Assembly: GCA_946894095.1 (NCBI GenBank)
Contig: OX335647.2
Coordinates: 18,432,001-18,496,000 of the forward strand
Source of the DNA: Incurvaria masculella
Lineage: Eukaryota > Arthropoda > Insecta > Lepidoptera > Incurvariidae
Reading direction: 5' to 3'
DNA: 64,000 nucleotides
Below the pieces are notes generated by a model. That model did no database searches. It saw only the letters and a list, made by a program, of their open reading frames with translations, and had not been told where the DNA came from. The translations under genes and the position numbers were made by a program. Of this stretch, positions 1-12,200 are shown one piece after another (the first letter of the stretch is position 1; the number at the start of each line of letters is the position of its first letter).

Positions 1-289
1 ACGCCGCGACATATCGTGAAGCGCGCATGCGGACAAGCCACCGCGCTCTATATGGGCTTGACATTATAAAATACAGCGCATATTTATTCATTGGCGTAGA
101 AGCAGGCGCTTGGTGTATTGTTGGAGAGCTGGCTGCGTGTATGGTCTGGGCAATTCAATGCTAAATAGAAAGTAAGTATGGGATATGTTCAGCAACGGAG
201 TCGTGGGAGCTCGCTTTTTGGGCAGGGATGCTGATGCGAAAGTTGGATGAGAAAATAACTGTGGATAATTTGATCTGAGAGTGAGATTA

Positions 290-380
290 CTCTGAGAAAT
301 TTCTATATGGTAGGATTGATTGTTAAACAATCTGTCTTTGCATTGTACTTTTGTATACGTAGATTTCAATAAAGATGTTG
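290..380 (+). repeat. LINE-like 3' tail fragment
   Basis: The sequence GGATTGATTGTTAAACAATCTG... CTTTGCATTGTACTTTTGTA... CAATAAA is shared with 59510-59622, where it ends in a TTATTATT-type tail. This is the usual form of lepidopteran non-LTR retrotransposon 3' ends. Confidence 0.5.
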
Positions 381-1156
381 TCTGCTATAATCAAATCCGT
401 TCGGTTGATAGAATAATCTCACACAAACTTGCAATGAGTCACAATTAGACTAAACCCGTAAGTTTCAATGGTTGTAGCGTTTTAATAGTTAAACGACTGC
501 TTGTCCATTCTCGTGTTGAGATGTGGATGATGAGTAAGACGGATACATATTTATTCTAGGTACTCTCGCCCTATTCTATTTTATTTTTACTTGGCGACGG
601 CGAAGCCAAGAGGAGGGTTTTGTTAGGGCAATAGGCGTTGTTTAAATGAAAGTACAGGTGTCCTACAATGATTTATCCTGACGTATTAAATATCAAAATC
701 TGTGGACATTTCCAAAGCGCTCTTTATGCGTAATGAAATCTCCCAGCCCTGCCGTTTCGCAAGCCTCTTGTGTTCCATACTCGGCCATGCGATGAAGCCC
801 AATTGATAAGCAGTACAGTTGAGTAATTCCAGAAGACCGCCGTTTAACATGTAAAACATATTGTAATATCTTCATTGTAGCAGGCTCACCCGCCTGCGCC
901 GTGCAACCGACAAAACGACAAAATATGTTTTGAGAGGACGGGCCTGTATGTCATGTCACGACCGTTCCCGATTCGCCGGTCCGGTTGTTCCGAAGGTTTT
1001 TTATGAAACTCTTTTGAATTCGCGCGGCTATCCATCTGAAGATGTTCCACGCAAGTCGAACAGTGACATAATTTGTAATATTTTGAATTTTGTGTGTCCA
1101 TTCCTTCGCCGTAAATTCATCATAAATACTGCACCCCGATGTTTGTAGTTGATGGC
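381..1156. other. No recognised gene
   Basis: This is mixed unique sequence. A GC-richer patch at 700-1060 has short frames on both strands that match nothing I know. It is probably old repeat DNA. Confidence 0.4.
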
Positions 1157-1450
1157 CAAAAAAAACCGGCCAAGTGCGAGTCAGACTCGAACACGAAGGG
1201 TGTCGTACCATCGTACATGATTTAACACCAAAAAATAATGTTTTTTTTTATGTTACCTTATTTTTTATATTTTTTAATTTTACCCTTTTGTTGTTATAGC
1301 GGCAAAATAAATACATACTCTGTGAAATTTTCAGCTGCCTACCTATTACGGTTCATGAGATACAGCCCTGTGATGGATGGACGGACGGACGGACAGCGGA
1401 GGCTTAGAAATAGGGTTCCGTTGGCACCCTTTGGGTAAGGAACCCTAAAA
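1157..1450 (+). repeat. GGCCAAGTGCGAGTC interspersed element, full copy
   Basis: The element runs from AAAACCGGCCAAGTGCGAG through GTTATAGCGGCAAAATAAATAC and a (GGAC)n run to GGAACCCTAAAAACG. At least nine copies occur in the window in both orientations. No coding capacity and no clear terminal inverted repeat are seen, so it is a SINE- or MITE-like nonautonomous element. Confidence 0.8.
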
Positions 1451-1826
1451 ACGTAAAAGCAAAGGAAATATAAAGAAAAAATACGCGCTCGTATCCTGGA
1501 ACCTTGGGCATGGTGAACCCTATAATTGAAAAGAGAAAAAATGCCTATAGAATTGATACTAAGTAGTTTTTCAGGTTTTCCTAGGCTTTCCTTTGTACGA
1601 AGTTAATTCTTTGAATTTCATTTCGGAATTTCGAGACCGTACTTTTTTCCACATCTGAATTTAAGTCCATAGCTTTTTTAAGTATATTTTTTTACGAACA
1701 GTCCAGTCGCCACCAGACACGTCCAGTTACTTTGCTTATCTTCTTGAAAGATGATAATTTCGAACAATTCGAGCCTTCACTTTCTGAATAGTTTCCCAGT
1801 AGGTTGCTGTTCATTCACGGCCGCCA

Positions 1827-2185
1827 TTAAGGCTGTTCCGACCCATATAAAGTTGTTTGCACACATAACGCAAAAAGTATTGCACTTTAAGCCACGAATT
1901 AATAATTAAAGTTTAATATAGTCATATTACTTGCAGCGAAAACAATTTCACAATTTCAGGATTATTGGTTGTGTTACAATTTATTTAAATACTATTTTTA
2001 TTTAACAGCGCCATCTAACGGTGTAAAACTTCTAATCGGCAATAACAACGAAACCATTGAACCTGAAATTGTGAATATGTTTTCGCTGCAACTACTATGG
2101 CTATATTTAATATTTTTGACAAAGCCTTTTTGCGTTCTGTGTAAAAAAAACATTGTATGGGTCGGAACATCCTTAAAACGCTTTG
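1827..2185. repeat. Fold-back element (long imperfect inverted repeat)
   Basis: The arms 1827-1978 and 2041-2185 are inverted copies. For example AAGGCTGTTCCGACCCATA at 1830 pairs with TATGGGTCGGAACATCCTT at about 2156, and GCGAAAACAATTTCACAAT pairs with ATTGTGAATATGTTTTCGC. The loop is about 60 nt. It is typical of a fold-back MITE. Confidence 0.7.
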
Positions 2186-2339
2186 CAATCCTGCCAATAA
2201 CGCTGCAAACATAACTGTATGAACTGCCGTTTCTCGTCATGCTCAAAATAATGCCATGTTCCATATTTCCATAGAATTAGGTAAGAGGACGTTAATAACG
2301 CTTGGTCCCTCGCAACTGAGAACCCTCAAGAACTTTAAA

Positions 2340-2425
2340 GAGATGGACGAAAGATATATAGTTATATAAGTATATAGTTATATATAGTAGATATAAAGAT
2401 ATATAGTAGATATATAGTTCGCTAT
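2340..2425. repeat. AT-rich TATA/GATATA simple repeat
   Basis: Imperfect TATATAGTTATATA units run through this stretch; they look like a microsatellite. Confidence 0.7.
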
Positions 2426-2762
2426 CACTAATATAATAATTAAGGTACTTTACAAGAAGTACCAAAACAATATTATTAATTAAAACATACACTGCTGATA
2501 AGATAGTTTTTTTATACTTCACGATTCTCATAGGTCGGCTGTTTTTGCATTAATATACAACCAACTAACCGAGCTGGAAAACGCCATCCGTCCGTCCCTT
2601 TCAATCATCGCTCAACGCGGAACAATGCGCCTATTAAATGTCGACAGTTCCAAAACAGCAACCAACAGATCCTCTTGATCCTTCAACTATATGATCGGTA
2701 CACTCTCCACTCCCTGCCGAGGTATTTCCCCAAAGAAAAACCTGGGGTGAAGAAGCAACTGG

Positions 2763-3088
2763 CCAGCGTTGACGATTACAACTCCTCAAATTTCTCAAAA
2801 ACTTTCTTAAGATTCCCCGAAATCCGTAAAACTGCGGAATAGGAACCTAGTTTTCATGAAAAATTTCGAATAAACAAAAAAAACCTCTTGCTGCCGACAG
2901 CCGTTCTTTCGGAAGAAGATGAAATAAAAAGTTGTCCCGATCGCTTCGATATTCGTAATATTTTTTAGAATGAGCAAAAAAAAGCTCATGCAGCCAATGA
3001 CGACATTAATTCCCCGACGCTTGCATCCCCCACAAGACCTCAAATTCCCCGCAATTCGGGGAATCGGAAAAATATCGTCAACGCTGCA
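2763..3088. repeat. Short MITE-like element with terminal inverted repeats
   Basis: The ends CCAGCGTTGACGAT and ATCGTCAACGCTG are inverted copies bounding 326 bp with no coding potential. An internal palindromic patch (CCCCGCAATTCGGGG) is also present. Confidence 0.5.
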
Positions 3089-3139
3089 CCTGGCACCTCT
3101 AGACTTTTACTTTTCTTAAGTATAATAGGCCACTTCTGA

Positions 3140-3560
3140 GTGGTCAGTTCGAGCTCTCACCTAAATTGGCGGTTACGGAACTTCGAAGTTACGTAAAAAC
3201 GTCAAACCCCCATACAAGTATTTACTACTCATCCTGTGGTTTTACTTCTTCAAGCTGTCAGAATTCAACTCGGACTTCCGATTTGTATAAAAAACGCGGA
3301 GTCGACGTAAACGGCAACGTCGACGTATTTACGGCAACGTCGACGTATTTACGGCAACGTCGACGTATTTACGGCGACGGCGAGTAAGCTGTTAAAACAG
3401 GCTCGGACTCGCAAATGTTAGTTCGCTTAACGCCCACTGCGCGCGCTCTTCCATTTCTCCATACATTTGAAAACGTCAGTCGATCGGTTGGCCGTAACGC
3501 CAATTTTGGTGACATCTGGGACTTCTGGTACTGGTGACAAGTGGGACTAGGGGCTCTGAA
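3140..3560 (+). repeat. Interspersed repeat family R2, copy 1, with 20-bp minisatellite
   Basis: It contains GGAACTTCGAAGTTACGTAA and TTCGCTTAACGCCCACTGCG, both also found in the copy at 32790-34125. Inside, 3.5 units of a 20-bp repeat (ACGGCAACGTCGACGTATTT, 3311-3375) are unique to this copy. Confidence 0.7.
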
Positions 3561-3660
3561 TCTGCCGTCCCTATGCCGCGGCCTATTGGCAAATCCAACC
3601 CTCGCACCTGGCCGGTCCCATGTGCGCCGCCGGGCACCTCTTACGTACAAAAATTACATT

Positions 3661-5135
3661 ACATGCGCGCGTATTGGGTATGAATTCATTTAGCGTCGAC
3701 CTCTTTAGGCAAACACTCAGGGACGCGGTGTCTCTAGTGTCTCTCAAAGTTTTTATTTCTATTATCTTTGTCCAATCCTATTTAAAGTTCTTGCTACCCT
3801 CTTGCATGAACACGCACAGTATAGGCTGTCCTATAGGTCCGGGCCATTTCCAAAATTATTGTGGGAACGCCTCCGGAGTGTGCATATGGCCGAGAATCGA
3901 TTTTATGACACTCTGATTCAAGTGTAGACGTTACGGTGAAAATCCGAAAAACATGTAATCAGCAAAATCACCTAAATAATCTTTACTCGAAATTCTCTTA
4001 ATTTTTTCATTGTTTGATTTTGGATTTACATAATGGATTGTACGTTAAAGTGTTCAAAAGCTGAAACATAATTCAAATATCATATAATTTCATTCACAAA
4101 ATCATATAATTTATTTTCATATTTTTTAAGAATGGTCTGTTACGTATTAAAATGATGCCTTGCCAAGCATAGTGTAGGTACATATTCTCTGACCAAAGCG
4201 AGATTAATTTATATGAAAGGAGATTGATGGATGAACTTATGTTTATTATCAGTAAAGTCTCTGCCAATTATTTTATCTACAGTTGAAAATATAGAGCGCG
4301 AAGTTATTTACTGACATATTATTTTTGTCACTTTTCATTTAGGGTCTCTGACTTTTGAATCTTTTTTTAGCTTTCTGTGTTAATTTGAAACTGAACTTTT
4401 TAATGGATTTACATAAAAAATAGGTCTGCTTTCCAGGCATTCACTTTTAATGATTTAGAGCTAATAAATCATAAAGCTCACAAAAGTGAAAAAAGATTCT
4501 CGTGTTAATGCATCTCGCCTGATTTCACCTTTTAGCGGTGACACAAACATAGTGGAGACTCTGTTATAAATAATTGCCCTGTTTATGGATCACTCACTCT
4601 GGTAGAGTGCTCTCCCGAGTGATAGCGGCCGTGCAGTCGAGATATCGAGGGGCCGCCCTTGCTGCGCCTGCGCAGGGATAAAATCCTTGTTTTATTGCAG
4701 CCACAAATATCAATAGCTCTGATATCTAAATCATTTGAACCGGGAACACTTGGGGTAGGCGTCAATTCAATCGGGAAACAGACATTTGCTCCGCAGTAAA
4801 AACAACGACAACCGAATCAAAATCAAATACCAATATTGTTTACTTATTATTCCTTATTAAAATGTGCGTATCCATTTCATATGATGACTTAGTAGTGTTG
4901 GATATTCTAAATGTGTGCTTACGTACATGTGCGTGCCTTTTTAATTATAGAGGTACATATTTTTGTTATATTACACATTTTAGGTTAAGGTTTTCACTTT
5001 GAAATCGACTGAAAATTAATTGCATGAAATGTCATGCATAGAATATAATTTGCTTTCGACTATAGTTGTAACTAAATATCACGGTCTCACTGCATTTATT
5101 TTAGTACATGTCGTAAGAGACGACTAAGGGATTCG
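3661..5135. other. No recognised gene
   Basis: AT-rich sequence without coding potential that I can support. A GC-rich patch at 4600-4680 contains palindromic pieces but no gene. Confidence 0.5.
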
Positions 5136-5139
5136 TCTT

Positions 5140-5380
5140 TCGTGGTTCGGATTCCACGTAAAACTGTAGGTCCACTTCCTTACTGCCCCGTTTGGTACCA
5201 TCGTTCGTATTGAATTAAAGATGGTCGAAGCGGCAATGAAAATTGTCCGCTCTTTCCATCCAGTTTAATGTAGCCGTGCAATATGAGTAAAATCATGGCA
5301 TGGCACCTAGTTTCCATGGTGTGTGGCTAATATCATTACAGTAGGTGTGGTAACTGGCCATCTATGTCCAATTGAAAAAA
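5140..5380 (+). repeat. 5S-SINE body fragment
   Basis: It carries CGTGGTTCGGATTCCACGT, GGTCGAAGCGGCAATGAAAA, CATCCAGTTTAATGTAGCCG and ATGGCATGGCACCTAGTT, the body sequence of the SINE at 9042, without the 5S-like head. Confidence 0.75.
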
Positions 5381-6178
5381 AAAACCGGCCAAGTGCGAGT
5401 CGGACTCGCAAACGAAGGTGATGGAATCAGCTTCCCCTAGAAATTCGGTCCTCTTCCAATGTATATATTTTAAAAAAACGTCTGAAGTCCTATTATTTAA
5501 ATTATATTTAAACTTTATCATTTATATAAGTTCTTGCTCGCTCTCTGTTACAAAAATAGGTTCATATAAGAATAAATGTATATACACAAATATTGGTATA
5601 TATTTAAATTAAATATATATTATAAGCTATGTATTATATGTATCTGTATGTATTAGTATTAGAATGTAAGTATATTTATTCTTGTTAAGTATATATATAT
5701 TATATATATCTTTATTCTTTTATCCTTTTATCCTTTTTTGTCTGCCGCCTTGCACCTTTCCTACATCCCAAGGGTAGGTAGGAAGAGAATGCCTTTTGGC
5801 ATTAGGCCCGCCTTTTGTAAACTGTTTTATAATGGTGTACAATAAAGAATTTTATTATTATTATTATTATTTTTATTTTATTTTAACTTATTTTTACTAT
5901 TTATTATTAATAATTGCGGCTATTTAAATACACACTGTGTGAAAGTTGAAGCGTCTACCTATTGCCATTATTAAGATCGAGCAAAAAGCTCTTCTTTTAT
6001 GGTAATTAAATTTTTGGCATTTGTTGTTATAGCTGCAAGAGAAATAAACACTCTGTGAAAATTTTAACTACGTATCTAACTATTACCTTTAATGAGATGC
6101 AACCCGCTGCGGGCGGACGGGCGGACACAGCGGAGGCTTAGCAATTTGGTTGGTACCCTTTCGGTAGGGAACCCTAGA
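5381..6178 (+). repeat. GGCCAAGTGCGAGTC element interrupted by another insertion
   Basis: The head of the element (5381-5418) is separated from its body and end (about 6003-6178, ending GGAACCCTAG) by about 580 bp. This insert includes a LINE-like 3' end (GTGTACAATAAAGAATTTTATTATTATT, 5830-5872) and AT-rich sequence. Confidence 0.55.
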
Positions 6179-6232
6179 AAGCGTATATCCATCGGATATT
6201 TTCATGGCTAAATACGTATTTCTCTTTTCCAG

Positions 6233-6281
6233 GATGGCAGCAGACTGTTCCTGGGTGCGCCGGGCAGCTGGTACTGGCAAG
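6233..6281 (+). CDS. if: Integrin alpha exon: end of propeller blade 3
   Basis: This is a 49-nt exon between a pyrimidine-rich acceptor (TCTCTTTTCCAG) and a GTAAAC donor. It reads DGSRLFLGAPGSWYWQ plus one base (phase 1 end). The GAPGSWYWQG motif is the invariant end of blade 3 in integrin alpha chains (GPGSFYWQG in human alpha-V). It is the first exon I can recognise; the preceding 6.2 kb holds only repeats and no blade 1-2 coding sequence that I can see. The intron before it is phase 0. Confidence 0.88.
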
Positions 6282-9200
6282 GTAAACAAACCCCTAGCAC
6301 CCCTTGGACTGCAACATGCCGTAGAGAATAACTTCTTTCACAGAATCATGTAGCTGGATGTTTATTAACTCTCGTGTAAATCCACAGGACAAGCTTTTTC
6401 GATTGACGAGTCCCTCCATCACAACAATTTCCATTGGCCGAGGATTAGTCCCGACGGAGGTAAATCAGAGGGGCATATGGCTATGTATCCCTATCATTTA
6501 GGCAGTGAATTTACCAAATACCTAATACCGCTTTTTACCTATCACATAAGCGCCTAATCAACAGAGCGACAGGCTTTCATACAGCTTATGGTGCCGTCAT
6601 ACGCATAGAAGTAGAAGGATGACTGACTGTATATTTTAACTTTGTTTTTTATTAATACAATTAAACAATCTAGCGTAGGTGATAAAACTTAACAGCTTTG
6701 CAAGTCCTTAAGATCGACGGCGGAATGTTAATTGTTCTTAAACAATATCAGAAACTAAATACCGTGGTTCGCATTAAACGAGTATGTTTTCATCTTTTGG
6801 CAAACAAATGTGCGAGTGAAGAAAAAAAATTACAAAGGAAAAATGAGATTTCAATTTTTACCGTTTTTTTTTATAAGCGCCCCGTCCAGCTGGGAGTTAA
6901 GAGGATCATAAGGATCATGATCTTTTTTATAACTTGTATCCATGATATAGCATACACATTTATAAATGCGTATATCACAGATATAAGTTAATAATAATAA
7001 TAATGTATCATGGAAACTAAAACGCACAGACGTAGCTCTCAGTTGATTCATGGAATGTGCAAAATATCAGAAAAATATTTCTTAATTTGACTGAGGAATC
7101 AGGCACGAGCCATTGTATGGAACATGATCACCTCATTATCCTTTTAACTGTCAACTTTGCTAATTGCTTTTATGTTATTGTAATTTGAAACAAACAAATA
7201 TATGGAGAGAAGCTAAATAAAGCCGTTTAAAAATTGCCGCAGCTGCTTACTTTAAGATAAGCATCATATACTCGTACAATACTTATGTATTCATGCATAC
7301 CATCCTTGTCAGAAAAATATCTTAAAAGATTTATTAAGCCTTTTTACTGCTTTGTTACATATGGTTACAATGTATTGATTTTGAAGAGAATAATAAATAA
7401 AAAACATAACCAAGAAATTGTACACCTAACATTGATGTTATTGGCCAATTTTGTTTTCGTTTGCATGTGTTTTTCTCCAAACTTGGTCCATGGCATCATT
7501 AATTGGGTGCGAATTTGGTTTATTAATGTAACTTACGAAACTAACCAGCATTTTATTATTAAATACATAATTCATTACTAATTAGCATAGTGGCAAAGTT
7601 AAGTTTAATGAAAATAAATAAAGAAATAAATAAAGGGTACCATGCATTCTTAAAAAAGGCTGCACTAATAAATGTGATGATGCGTACTGCCGCCAGGTAA
7701 GATATACATTTCCAGTGTTTCTGAAACCATGAGACACTCACGTTTTATTTAAATGTACCTGTTAAGTAGACCCGTTTTTTTTTTTATTTAAACACAATGT
7801 TTCAATTATTATATGCAAAACTTTAGGGGAATTCCGAACCTGTCGCACCCATGCAATGTTTCTAGTAATTATTAATGTTAAAATAGCCGTTGTTGTTGCC
7901 GCCTTTATAATAAATTACACTAGGAGTACATTACTTTTTGTGTATCGTACACGATGAACTTTGTGTGAGTCGGAAAGGTGCAGGAAACTCCCATAAACCA
8001 ACCTCAGAAAAAGTCTTTCCACGTTATTTACTGGTCTTAAACATAGAAGGCACTACATTGTATAGTTACCCGTTTTCATCATTGTATTAAAAATAGCGCC
8101 TTGTAAATAACATTGACCATATTCTGGTCTCATTTTGGTGAGAAATTAAACGATACAAAATATAATTAATTTAGTTTTTTGGTAATGTTAATGTTATCCG
8201 ACAAATCAGTTAATTCAAAGAATTAAATTTGTGTCCCCAAGTTTTGTACGATATTTAAATTACGTATGCAACATTAACTTTCTTAGATTTATTCATATTT
8301 TTACCTTTCATTTATTTCATACACACTTTAAGGAAACATATTAGCGCCTTCTGTTTTAATATAAAGTTGTTGGTATTTTATCAGTAAAGTTCCTTACTTA
8401 CGTAAGAGTATATTTTATTGTTTTTTTTTAAATTTGTATGGGATGTTTCTTCCCACGTTAATGATTACACGCATAACCCTAGATACATAGCAATAATATT
8501 ACGTTGATATCGTATGCTATTACTCTAATACCATTTGAACTGGCGCTTTTTTATAATTTAATAACGGATTCATCATTCGAATCAAGTGGGTGTTATTGTG
8601 CAAATAATATGTAATCACTGAGTGTTGTATTACATTTATATGGGATATTCCCACGCGGGCAGATAAAGAAAAATCCAAATGCCATATTTTATGAACTTTC
8701 TGTTTAATTAGGATAGTATCTTATGCCGCCATGTTTTTTGCATGATGCTATTATTGGTTAAGAAAAAACATATCGCTTTATCATCAAAAATATTTTAGTT
8801 CCATTAATAACTTCACCGTGACAAGATTTTGATACTTCTGATTGATACCGATGGTAAAGTATAGGCTTATCTTGATTACTTACATGCAATCCGCTTACGA
8901 GAATTTGTTAAGAAATGCATAATATGCAGGTTGAATTTTTCAAGTGTGCCTTCATTGCAAAATCCGAGACTATAAGAAATAGCGAAAACACTCAGGGAGT
9001 CATGAAATATTTTGATAAAAATTAAAGCTACATTATTGTCAGCCTCAGTGGCCCAGTGGCGCGACACTTCGGCGATCGCTCTCTGAAGTTAAGCATCGCT
9101 GAGTCCGGTCTGGTCTTGGATGGGTGACCATTCGACCGTTGAGAGAGGCTGGCCGTGGTTCGGATTCCACGTTAAACTGTAGGTCCCCTTCCTTACTTGC

Positions 9201-12200
9201 TAGGTGGTAGGGTTAATCCCGCCCGGGTTGGTACCATCGCATTGGATGAACGATGGTCGAAGCGGCAATGAAAATTGTCCGTGTTTTCCATCCAGTTCAA
9301 TGTAGCCGTGCAATAATATAAGGATGGTCCTGGCATGGCACCTTGGGCTAATACCATGACAGAACTTGTGGTATGAGCCATCCATGTCCAGTCACATAAA
9401 AAAAATCAGTTTTTGAAAAAAAAAAAATCCAGCAGGTAATCAAATTCGTCGAATTTGAGGAAAATAATGTATCCTGTATTTATTGTACCAGAAGCAACAC
9501 ATTCTGTGAAGTAAATGGCAAACTAAAGGTGACTGTTGATTTTAATAAACTGATTCATAAATTCAAGTAATCATACGTTAAATAAATTTATATCAAAATC
9601 AACCTCCTTTGAGTGTTTTTCGCTATTTATTATATCAAAGAAGGGATATTTGTAAAATTCAACCTGTTTGACTGGCACCGAGTTTCCATGTGATCTGTTG
9701 AAATGAAATGAAAATATTCTTTATTGCTTACAACTATTACACAGTATGCAAAGGCGAGCTTATTGCCAAAGGCAATCTCTAATTCTGTTGGGCTAATATC
9801 TTCACAGGATGTGTCGTAATCCGATAGTTAGGCATTGATTTCCAGTTTCAAAGAAGGAATATCTTCTTTACAAGCCAACCAGATTGTTTGCTAATTTACG
9901 TGATTGCTGTTATTTGGTTGTCGCATTCATAACATAGGACGCGAATGCCCGGAATGCTATCCATTATTCGGAACTGTTGATGATAAAATGACCGAAACAA
10001 TGAAAAATAAGTTTCGCCGTTTTTCACGAAAGAAGTTGCGCTTACCTAGTAGAGGTCAAATAAACTTAGTTATACATAAATACTTAAAAAAACTGTTATG
10101 TCATATCGTAAATAAGGCTAGGATCCCGGTTCAAAGCAATATCTGTAGTCCCGTTCGCAAGTCCTGTGCTGAGTGGAGCCGGCGCTGCTATTTGCAGGCC
10201 AGCTGTACTCGCAGAGTGTGAACTCTCGGCCGCTGATGCTGGCCACGTCGGAGGGCAGCGCCACCAACGACGACTCGTACCTCGGCTACTCGGTGGCGGT
10301 GGGCGACTTCGACGGGCAGGGCGCGGAGGGCGCGCAGGGCGTCGCCGTCGGCATGCCGCGCGGCGCCAGGCTCAGGGGCAAGGTGAGCGACCCACTCGGG
10401 AACTGTGCTGAGTGGAGCCGGCGCTGCTATTTGCAGGTCAGCTGTACTCGCAGAGTGTGAACTCTCGTCCGCTGATGCTGGCCACGTCGGAGGGCAGCGC
10501 CACCAACGACGACTCGTACCTCGGCTACTCGGTGGCGGTGGGCGACTTCGACGGGCAGGGCGCGGAGGGCGCGCAGGGCGTCGCCGTCGGCATGCCGCGC
10601 GGCGCCAGGCTCAGGGGCAAGGTGAGCGACCCACTCGGGAACTGTGCTGAGTGGAGCCGGCGCTGCTATTTGCAGGTCAGCTGTACTCGCAGAGTGTGAA
10701 CTCTCGTCCGCTGATGCTGGCCACGTCGGAGGGCAGCGCCACCAACGACGACTCGTACCTCGGCTACTCGGTGGCGGTGGGCGACTTCGACGGGCAGGGC
10801 GCGGAGGGCGCGCAGGGCGTCGCCGTCGGCATGCCGCGCGGCGCCAGGCTCAGGGGCAAGGTGAGCGACCCACTCGGGAACTGTGCTGAGTGGAGCCGGC
10901 GCTGCTATTTGCAGGTCAGCTGTACTCGCAGAGTGTGAACTCTCGTCCGCTGATGCTGGTCACGTCGGTGGGCTGCCCGAGGGGTAAGGTGAGCGACCCA
11001 GTCGGCAACTGTGATCAGTGGAGCGGGCGTGCAGGTCCCGTGGTCAGGGGCAAGATGGGCGACCATTAGGTCGACTAGCAACCGTCGTAAATTTGTGTGT
11101 GCGTTTGTAGTGTGGTTTGAAAAGTGGGAGATACCGTAAGATACCTTATAAGTCCAGTAGCGTCGCCAGCCGGTGGATGGCCCAGGGTGGCCCGGGGCGG
11201 TGGGAGAGAAAGTTTATATATGGTGGCTCTAGGTGGGGAGGGGGGGGGGGGCAGATGCCCACCACTGCCCCTCAATGTCATCATGGCAGTCCAAACATTC
11301 ACACATGAGGAGGGCTTAATATTTTTTAACTAGAACACTTTAATGTCATAAGTAATCGTGTCCTCGCGTTGCTTTCTATACTAGACACGGCATGCAACTT
11401 GGCAGCGCCAGTTAAATTCCATCAATAATCATTTAGATCATAGAAGAGATGAGGCGTAGTCACAGACAACTTGCGCAAGCAAAGGACTTCATCAAAATAG
11501 GAACCGGCAAGCATGGCCACACCGTCACCGCAGCAAGGCTTTGTTGCTGATGGTATACCTTTGCCGACATGCAGGTGGTTCTCTACACGTGGAAGCTCGA
11601 GAACATAAAGAACGTGAGCGGCAGCCAGATCGGCGGCTACTTCGGCTACAGCGTCGCCTCGGGCGACATCGACGGCGACGGGCTCGACGACCTGGTGGTG
11701 GGCGCGCCCATGTACACCGTGCCCAACAACGACGGCGACTACGAGCAGGGCCGCGTCTACGTCATCTACCAGGGCCGCGCAGAGGTGAGCATAACCTTCA
11801 GTGTTGTTGCGCAGAAGGGAAGAGGAAGGAGAGGTGTTGTATAAGCGTTACCCGGGTCGCTCCGTAAGGTTGCAAGGCTTTCGCTCTTTTGTGATACCCG
11901 TACGGTTTCTTTGGAGCGTTGACTTAGCGTTGGGAAGTTCTTAAGGTAAATTTTACTGTTAAAATATAATCGAGGATTGGTTGGCTTGCTCGTGAATTCA
12001 GATATTATGCTCCTCCTGTGTTAATTTTCTATCAATTTCAATGTAGCAGTGCCAGTGCAGGAAGGTTCTGGCGGCACATGCCTTTATTTTTTTTGGTAAA
12101 ATTGCTACCAACGTTTTACGAACCTCTGAATTTTTGGATGTATCTCATTAAATCATGCCATATCGGCTCGAACTATTTTGTATAATTTTGTAGATGGATA

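Larger units (their letters stand above)
10163..11070 (+). repeat. 239-bp tandem array carrying the blade-4 exon
   Basis: Each unit is 185 nt of exon plus 54 nt of spacer (GTGAGC... to ...TATTTGCAG). Three units are complete, one is internally deleted and one is degenerate (GTGAGCGACCC recurs at 10383, 10622, 10861 and, as GTGAGCGACCCAG, at 10989). The upstream edge includes about 34 nt of the intron 3' end, so the duplicated unit spans an acceptor, the exon and a donor. Confidence 0.9.

Noticed and set aside
3307..3376. CRISPR-like array
   Set aside because: The repeats are directly contiguous with no spacers, in an animal genome; it is a minisatellite.
9047..9150. Functional 5S rRNA gene
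   Set aside because: Only part of 5S is matched and it runs straight into a SINE body; it is a retroposed derivative.
10166..10889. Alternative-frame open stretches over the blade-4 array rich in Arg/Gly
   Set aside because: They are shadows of the GC-rich exon in another frame; the blade-4 frame alone has the family motifs and fits intron phases.
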